DNA of 12,259 bases from JANNRA01 sp031401035. GTDB taxonomy: Bacteria > Desulfobacterota > Binatia > HRBIN30 > CADEER01. Positions 7,866 through 12,259 of this stretch are shown piece by piece. Each line of letters begins with the position of its first letter. The first letter of the stretch is position 1. The notes beneath the pieces were generated by a model. That model was not told the DNA's origin. It saw nothing but the letters and a program-made list of their open reading frames with translations, and ran no database searches. The stretch lies in contig JANNRA010000110.1 of assembly GCA_031401035.1 (NCBI GenBank), positions 1-12,259 of the forward strand, read 5' to 3'. The translations under genes were made by a program, and so were the position numbers.

Positions 7866-8973
7866 TGAACAGCACCGTGAAGACCGCGTCAGCGAGAATG
7901 ATGGCGAAGATCCCCGAGACGATGGCCGAGGTGGTGATGCGGCCGACGCTCTCGGCGCCCTGCGCGGCCTCGAAGCCGCGCATGCAACCGACCAGCGCGA
8001 TCAGAAAGGCGAAGACCACCGCCTTCACCAGCCCCTGCCCGATGTCCCAGAACACCATGTAGTACTTCATCGTGGCGAAGTAGACCGTCGCCGGGATGTC
8101 GAGCTGGACGATGGCGACCACCAGGCCGCCGAGGATACCGACGAAGTCGGCGTAGAGGGTCAGCAGGGGCAGCATGATGACCAGCGCCAGCACCTTCGGC
8201 GTGACCAGGAAGCGGGTGCGGTCGAGCCCCATCGCCGCCAGCGCGTCGACCTCCTCGGACACCTTCATGGTGCCGATCTCGGCCGCGAAGGCGGCGCCGG
8301 AGCGGCCGGCGGCGATGATCGCCGTCATCAGCGGCCCGAGCTCGCGGGTGACCGACAGGCCGACGAGATTGGCGACGTAGATGTCGGCGCCGAACTGCTG
8401 CAGCTGCATGGCGGCCTGGAAGGCGGTGATCAGGCCCATCAGGAAACTGATCAGCGAGACGATGGGCAGCGCCTCGTAGCCGGCGCGCTGCATATACAGC
8501 CAGGTGTCGCGCCAACGGATGGCGCGCGGGTGACGGACGGCATCGGCCAGGCCGAGGATGACCTCGCCGGTGAAGGCCGCGAACTCGCGCAGGCCGGCGC
8601 CGGCGTCGACCGCCCAGTCGCCCATCCGTTGCACCAGCGGCGGCAGCGGCGGCGGCGGTGGGAGGGGGCGCGCGATGGCGGCGTCGTCGACGAGGCTGAG
8701 GAAGCCGTCGATGTCGGGCGTGCTGGCGCTGATACGCAGCGTCGCGCCACGCGCCGCGAGCCGTTGCCGCAACTGGAACAGCACGGCGCCGCCGCCGCTG
8801 TCGAAGTAGTCGACGCCGGAGAGGTCGAGCGCCACCTCGCGCGGCGTCGGCGGCAGGGCGGCGGTGATGTCGTCGAGCAGACGCTGGGCGTTGCCGATGG
8901 CGACGCGGCCGCGTACCACGATGGTCGCCGCGCCGTCCCCCTGCCGCCCCGCCTGCACCTCGTACTCCGCCAC
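7855..8973 (-). CDS. mlaE: MlaE-family permease with N-terminal STAS domain
   Basis: The 372-residue product has an N-terminal STAS domain (about 10-100, with ALDLSGVDYFDSGGGAVLFQL), a proline linker (PLPPPPPLPPL, 104-114) and an MlaE permease core (about 165-370). Core landmarks are FLMGLITAFQAAMQLQQFGA, GLSVTRELGPLMTAIIAAGR and the EIGTMKVSEEVDALAAMGLD coupling helix that contacts the ATPase. In E. coli the STAS function is a separate protein, MlaB; here it is fused to the permease, a known arrangement outside the enterobacteria. The start is taken as GTG at 8973. The frame stays open upstream to 9621, but that extension reads antisense through the SDR gene and has no protein-like character. 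No strong ribosome site is visible. This is the first gene of the mlaE-mlaF-mlaD-lipoprotein operon, and its upstream gap holds an inverted repeat. No separate mlaC or mlaB is in the window. Confidence 0.92.
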   Translation of the reverse strand: MAEYEVQAGRQGDGAATIVVRGRVAIGNAQRLLDDITAALPPTPREVALDLSGVDYFDSGGGAVLFQLRQRLAARGATLRISASTPDIDGFLSLVDDAAIARPLPPPPPLPPLVQRMGDWAVDAGAGLREFAAFTGEVILGLADAVRHPRAIRWRDTWLYMQRAGYEALPIVSLISFLMGLITAFQAAMQLQQFGADIYVANLVGLSVTRELGPLMTAIIAAGRSGAAFAAEIGTMKVSEEVDALAAMGLDRTRFLVTPKVLALVIMLPLLTLYADFVGILGGLVVAIVQLDIPATVYFATMKYYMVFWDIGQGLVKAVVFAFLIALVGCMRGFEAAQGAESVGRITTSAIVSGIFAIILADAVFTVLFNVW

Positions 8974-9007
8974 GGCGGGTGTGTACCAGACGTGGCCGAG
9001 GCGGGCT

Positions 9008-9043
9008 ACGGATGGCGCCGTTGCACGGCGCCGCGCCATCCGT
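9008..9043. promoter_or_regulatory. Operator-like inverted repeat between divergent mlaE and SDR genes
   Basis: Perfect 11-bp arms ACGGATGGCGC (9008-9018) and GCGCCATCCGT (9033-9043) flank a 14-bp centre. The repeat lies 35 bp from the mlaE start and 59 bp from the SDR start, in a 129-bp divergent gap. The geometry fits either a binding site for a dimeric repressor controlling both directions, or a stem-loop in the mla leader RNA. A nested fold (GGCGCCG with CGGCGCC, 9014-9032) competes with the outer arms. Function is inference. Confidence 0.45.
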
Positions 9044-9102
9044 GGTCGGTGTCGCTGGGCCGACCATTGTCGGCGGCGGTGCGCGTGCGGTAGGGAACCC
9101 GC

Positions 9103-9879
9103 ATGCTGACGGATCGAATCGCCATCGTCACCGGTGCGGGCTCCGGTCTCGGGCGGGCCGGGGCGCTGGCGCTGGCGCGGGCCGGGGCGCGGCTGCTGGT
9201 CGCCGACATCGACGCGGCCGGCGTGCAGGAGACCGCCGCGCTGGTCGCCGCGGCGGGCGGGACGGCGCGGGCGCTGGTCGCCGACGCCGGGCTGGCCGCC
9301 GACGCCGAGCGGACGGTGCAGGCGGCGCTCGACGCCTTCGGGGCGCTGCACATCCTGTACAACAATGCCGGCATCGCCTGGCCGGGACGCGACGGCTTCA
9401 CGCCGATGATCGAGCCGGAGGTCTGGGACACGGTCATTCGCGTCAACCTGTCGAGCGTCTTCTACCACGCCAAGTACGCCATCCCGGCGATCGCCGCGGC
9501 CGGCGGCGGCTCGATCATCAACACCGCGTCCTCGATGGCGCACCTGCCGCTCGGCGGCCTCGACGGCTACGCCGCGTCGAAGGGCGGCGTCGCCCTGTTG
9601 ACCAAGTCGATGGCGCTGCACTGCGGGGCGATGAATGTCCGCGTCAATGCCATCAGCCCCGGCTACGTCGATACGCCGATGAACGCGATGATCTTCGGCA
9701 GCGAGACGTTAAAGGAGGGGTTCGCGAAGGGGCACGCGACCGGGCTGCAGACGGCGGAGGAGATCGCCGAGGTGGTCGTCTTCCTGGCCAGCGACGCCTC
9801 GCGCTCGCTCACCGGTGCGGTACTGAACTGCGACCGCGGCTGGACCGCGTTCAAGCAGCCCGACGCGCTGCGCGGCTGA
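9103..9879 (+). CDS. Short-chain dehydrogenase/reductase (classical SDR)
   Basis: The 258-residue Rossmann-fold enzyme has cofactor motif TGAGSGLG (10-17), NNAG (87-90), structural N115, catalytic S143, Y156 and K160 (YAASK), and the SPGYVDTPM segment after beta-6. Asp35 at the end of beta-2 (VADID) favours NAD(H) over NADP(H). Length and motif spacing are those of classical SDRs that oxidise or reduce a secondary alcohol/ketone. The C-terminal GAVLNCDRGWTAF replaces the more common 'GxxxxVDGG' ending. The substrate cannot be read from the sequence; the CoA-transferase next to it suggests acyl-CoA or lipid metabolism. AGGGA shortly before ATG 9103 is a modest ribosome site. The gene converges on the CoA-transferase with only 21 bp between stops, a GC-only gap containing GCGGGCCCGC. 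Confidence 0.92.
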   Translation: MLTDRIAIVTGAGSGLGRAGALALARAGARLLVADIDAAGVQETAALVAAAGGTARALVADAGLAADAERTVQAALDAFGALHILYNNAGIAWPGRDGFTPMIEPEVWDTVIRVNLSSVFYHAKYAIPAIAAAGGGSIINTASSMAHLPLGGLDGYAASKGGVALLTKSMALHCGAMNVRVNAISPGYVDTPMNAMIFGSETLKEGFAKGHATGLQTAEEIAEVVVFLASDASRSLTGAVLNCDRGWTAFKQPDALRG

Positions 9880-9900
9880 GAGCGGGCCCGCGCCCGCCAC

Positions 9901-11097
9901 TCAGATCACCGCGTCGCGGCGCAGGGTGGCGATCTCGTCCGCCGACAGGCCGAGCAGGCCGCCGTACACCTCCTCGTTGTGCTCGCCGAGGCGCGGCGCG
10001 CCGCTGCGCACTGCGCCCGGCGTCGCCGACAGGCGCGGGTACACCGCCGGCTGCCGCAGCGGGCCAATCAGCGGATCCTCGACGGTGATGATGTCTTCGC
10101 GCGCCGCGTAGTGCGGGTCGGCGGCGATGTCGGCGATCGAGTAGGCGCGCGACACCGGCACCTCGGCGGCGACCATGATCGCCTCGATGGCGGCGGCCGT
10201 GTGCTGCCGGCACCAGGCGCCGACGATGTCGTTGATCGCATCGCCGTTGGCGACGCGCGCCTTGAAGGTCGCGAAGCGCGGGTCGTCGAGCAGCTCGGGC
10301 TGGCCGATGGCGCGCGCCAGGCGCGGGAAGAGGCCGTCGCCGGCGGCGACGATGCAGATGAACTGGCCGTCGGCGGTCTCCCAGTTGTCGAGCGGGGCGG
10401 AGTTCTTCAGCCGATTGCCCTCGCGGCCGCGCACGACGCCGAGGCGGTCGTAGGCGGGCAGGGTGTGCTCGAGGATACGGAACACCGACTCGTAGAGCGC
10501 CAGGTCGACGGTCTGGCCGCCGCCGCGGTGCACGTCGCGGTGATAGAGGGCGATCATGATCGCCAGGGCGTTGAAGACGCCGGTGAGGTAGTCGGAAACG
10601 ATGACGCCCGGCCGCACCGGCGGTCGATCGGGATAGCCGGTGAGGTAGAGCAGGCCGCCGAAGCCGATGCCGTTGCGGTCCAGGCCGGGGCGGTCGCGGT
10701 AGGGACCGGTCTGCCCGTACACCGAGGCGCGGGTGAGGATCAGGTCGGGATTCTCGCCTGCCAGCACCTCAGGACCGATGCCCCACCCCTCCAGCGTGCC
10801 GGGCTGAAAGTTCTCCACCACCACGTCGGCGCGGCGCGCCAGGGCGCGGAACAACTCCTGGCCGCGCGCCGTACGCAGGTCGAGGGTGATCGACTTCTTG
10901 CCGCGGCCCTCGACCGCCCACCACAACGAGTGCCCGTTCGGGTCGAACGGGCCGATGCCGCGCATGAAGTCGCCGCTGCCGGGCAGCTCGACCTTGATCA
11001 CCTCGGCGCCGAAGTCGCCGAGCAGGGTGGCGGCGAACGGCGCCGCGATGCGCGTGCCGATGTCGAGGATGCGCAGGCCGTCGAGCGGAAGGGGCAT
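9901..11097 (-). CDS. Family III (CaiB/BaiF-type) CoA-transferase
   Basis: The 398-residue protein has family III landmarks: LDGLRILDIGTRIAAPFAA near the N-terminus, LLGDFGAEVIKVE, the GRGKKSITLDLR nucleotide-binding segment, NFQPGTLEGWGIG, YGQTGPYRDRPGLD, and a VSDYLTG segment whose aspartate is residue 169 counted from ATG 11097. That position matches the catalytic Asp169 of formyl-CoA transferase. Such enzymes move CoA between carboxylic acids through aspartyl-CoA intermediates; relatives include racemases, but the His-Asp racemase pair is not evident. An in-frame TTG at 11115 would add six residues. ATG 11097 is chosen because GGGGGAG lies 8-9 bp upstream. The gene diverges from glpX with a 119-bp gap. 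Its acyl substrate is unknown. Confidence 0.93.
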   Translation of the reverse strand: MPLPLDGLRILDIGTRIAAPFAATLLGDFGAEVIKVELPGSGDFMRGIGPFDPNGHSLWWAVEGRGKKSITLDLRTARGQELFRALARRADVVVENFQPGTLEGWGIGPEVLAGENPDLILTRASVYGQTGPYRDRPGLDRNGIGFGGLLYLTGYPDRPPVRPGVIVSDYLTGVFNALAIMIALYHRDVHRGGGQTVDLALYESVFRILEHTLPAYDRLGVVRGREGNRLKNSAPLDNWETADGQFICIVAAGDGLFPRLARAIGQPELLDDPRFATFKARVANGDAINDIVGAWCRQHTAAAIEAIMVAAEVPVSRAYSIADIAADPHYAAREDIITVEDPLIGPLRQPAVYPRLSATPGAVRSGAPRLGEHNEEVYGGLLGLSADEIATLRRDAVI

Positions 11098-11216
11098 GCG
11101 CCCGCTCTCCCCCAAACGGCGCCGCCGTTCAACCGTCGGCCATTCGCGGCGATGGCCGTTGCGCTCCCATGCGCCCTCGGCTAACCAGCCATCGGTTCGG
11201 ACAGGAAGGGGATCGC

Positions 11217-12191
11217 ATGGAATTGAAGTACCTGCTGCGCGAGTTTCTCAGCGTCGTCGAGGACGCCGCCGTCGCCTGCGCCCGGACGATGGGGCAGGGC
11301 GACCGTGAGCACTCCGACGGCGTCGCCGTCGAGGCGATGCGCAAGGCCATGGACCGCCTGTCGATGCGCGGCACCGTGGTCATCGGCGAGGGCGAGCGCG
11401 ACGAGGCGCCGATGCTCTACATCGGCGAGCAGGTCGGGGCCTGGCGCGAAGGCGATCCGGAGGTCGATATTGCCGTCGACCCGCTCGAGGGCACCAACCT
11501 GTGCGCCACCGGCTCGCCCAACGCCATCGCCGTGCTGGCGGCGGCGAACAAGGGGGGCCTGCTCAACGCCCCCGACTGTTACATGGACAAGATCATCGTC
11601 GGACCGGCCGCCAAGGGCGCCGTCCATCTCGACGCGACGGTGAAGGAGAACCTCAAGGCGATCGCGACCCGGCTCGACCGCGCCATCTCCGATCTGGTGG
11701 TGATCGTCCTCGAGCGGCCGCGCCACGAGAAGTTGATCGAGGACATTCGCAGCGCCGGCGCGCGCATCCGCCTGATCAGCGACGGCGACCTCTCCGCCGG
11801 CATCAGCGCCTCGGTGCGGCGCACCAACGTGCATGCCGTCATGGGCATCGGCGGCGCCCCGGAGGGCGTCCTCACCGCCGCCGCCCTGCGCTGCCTGAAC
11901 GGCCATATGCAGGCGCGCCTGGTGCCGACCAAGGAGGGCCAGGAGGAGCGTTTCAAGGCGATGGGCATCACCGACATCCGCCGCATTTACACCGAGCGCG
12001 ACCTGGCGCCGGGGCCGCATCTCATGTTCGCCGCCTGCGGCGTCACCGACGGCAATCTGCTGCGCGGCGTGCGCCTGTTCGGCCACGGCCTGCGCACCAG
12101 CTCGGTCCTGATGTCGTCGAGCGAGGCGATGATCCAGTTCGTCGACAGCGTCAAGCTCGACGGCGACCCGGACGCGGTGGTCGAGTTCTGA
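11217..12191 (+). CDS. glpX: Class II fructose-1,6-bisphosphatase
   Basis: The 324-residue product is close to the usual GlpX length. It hydrolyses fructose 1,6-bisphosphate to fructose 6-phosphate in gluconeogenesis (or the Calvin cycle in autotrophs), in the cytoplasm. Metal and substrate residues are conserved: D34 in EHSDGVAVEAMRKAM, E58 in the GEGERDEAPM segment, D88, E91 and T93 in DPLEGTNLCATG, and E216 in GIGGAPEGVLTAAAL, matching E. coli GlpX positions shifted by one to three. The C-terminal part includes FAACGVTDGNLLRGV and TSSVLMSS. AGGAAGGGG, with five bases before ATG 11217, fixes the start; the frame is open upstream to 11169 but has no other ribosome site. The stop is followed by the second palindromic element. 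No Calvin-cycle or glycerol genes adjoin it, so its wider pathway is not shown by context. Confidence 0.96.
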   Translation: MELKYLLREFLSVVEDAAVACARTMGQGDREHSDGVAVEAMRKAMDRLSMRGTVVIGEGERDEAPMLYIGEQVGAWREGDPEVDIAVDPLEGTNLCATGSPNAIAVLAAANKGGLLNAPDCYMDKIIVGPAAKGAVHLDATVKENLKAIATRLDRAISDLVVIVLERPRHEKLIEDIRSAGARIRLISDGDLSAGISASVRRTNVHAVMGIGGAPEGVLTAAALRCLNGHMQARLVPTKEGQEERFKAMGITDIRRIYTERDLAPGPHLMFAACGVTDGNLLRGVRLFGHGLRTSSVLMSSSEAMIQFVDSVKLDGDPDAVVEF

Positions 12192-12207
12192 GGGTCAGAC
12201 GGTAGGT

Positions 12208-12250
12208 GAGGGCAGTAGCTGGGACCGCGGGCGTCGCGCCCGCCGTGGGA
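12208..12250. repeat. Dispersed palindromic element, decayed copy
   Basis: Bases 12208-12233 match 771-796 at 25 of 26 positions, and the inner stem GCGGGCG (12227-12233) / CGCCCGC (12237-12243) is kept, with loop TCG instead of AGA. The outer right arm differs (TGGGAGC instead of the complementary TCCCAGCC), so the 13-bp outer stem is lost. It begins 17 bp after the glpX stop. The 7-bp GC stem could still act on the glpX transcript end, but no T-tract follows. The element may extend past the window. Confidence 0.7.
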
Positions 12251-12259
12251 GCGCGCTGC

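Noticed and set aside
8974..9621. N-terminal extension of the MlaE frame by 216 codons
   Set aside because: The extension is antisense to the SDR gene, is low-complexity Arg/Gly/Asp-rich, and precedes the STAS domain, which is complete from GTG 8973.
9880..9900. GCGGGCCCGC palindrome between the convergent SDR and CoA-transferase stops
   Set aside because: It cannot form a useful stem without a loop and has no T-tract, so it is not called a terminator.
9979..11184. A 401-codon plus-strand frame opposite the CoA-transferase
   Set aside because: It is a shadow frame: the minus strand carries the full set of family III CoA-transferase motifs, and this translation has none.
11181..12086. A 301-codon minus-strand frame opposite glpX
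   Set aside because: It is a shadow of glpX, whose metal-binding residues are all in the plus-strand frame.

Overview
The window is about 12.3 kb of very GC-rich DNA with strongly G/C-biased third codon positions and tightly packed genes. An Mla-type phospholipid transporter, a predicted outer-membrane lipoprotein and a periplasmic thioredoxin-fold protein point to a Gram-negative bacterium. The mix of a class II fructose bisphosphatase, a family III CoA-transferase, a SurA_N-DsbA fusion and a GAF-containing sigma54 activator fits a soil or environmental delta-proteobacterium-like lineage such as Binatota or Desulfobacterota relatives. That placement is inference only, because no phylogenetic marker is present.

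Layout. Positions 1-1505 are accessory and degraded. They hold a minus-strand IS91-family transposase remnant that has lost its catalytic middle and changed frame, a large palindromic element (776-820), and one short minus-strand frame of unknown origin. A minus-strand tRNA-Thr(CGT) at 1506-1577 marks the edge of ordinary gene-dense chromosome. Next come a small secreted protein built from five ~23-residue repeats (minus) and, divergently, a plus-strand set: a SurA_N-DsbA-like periplasmic oxidoreductase, a GAF/AAA+/Fis sigma54-dependent activator, and a crotonase-family enoyl-CoA isomerase whose start overlaps the activator's stop.

From 8973 down to 5484 lies a minus-strand operon of four overlapping genes: STAS-MlaE permease, MlaF ATPase, MlaD/MCE protein and a PqiC-like lipoprotein. 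Together they encode a retrograde or anterograde phospholipid transporter of the MCE class. A divergent 129-bp gap holding a perfect 11-bp inverted repeat separates it from a plus-strand short-chain dehydrogenase. That gene converges on a minus-strand family III CoA-transferase. The window closes with plus-strand glpX, followed by a second, half-decayed copy of the palindromic element seen at 776-820.

No CRISPR array, phage module, toxin-antitoxin pair or recognisable defence system is present. The ordinary genes are confidently assigned. The points of interest are the dispersed palindrome, the gutted IS91 element beside the tRNA, the repeat protein, the activator-isomerase coupling and the operator-like repeat upstream of the mla operon.
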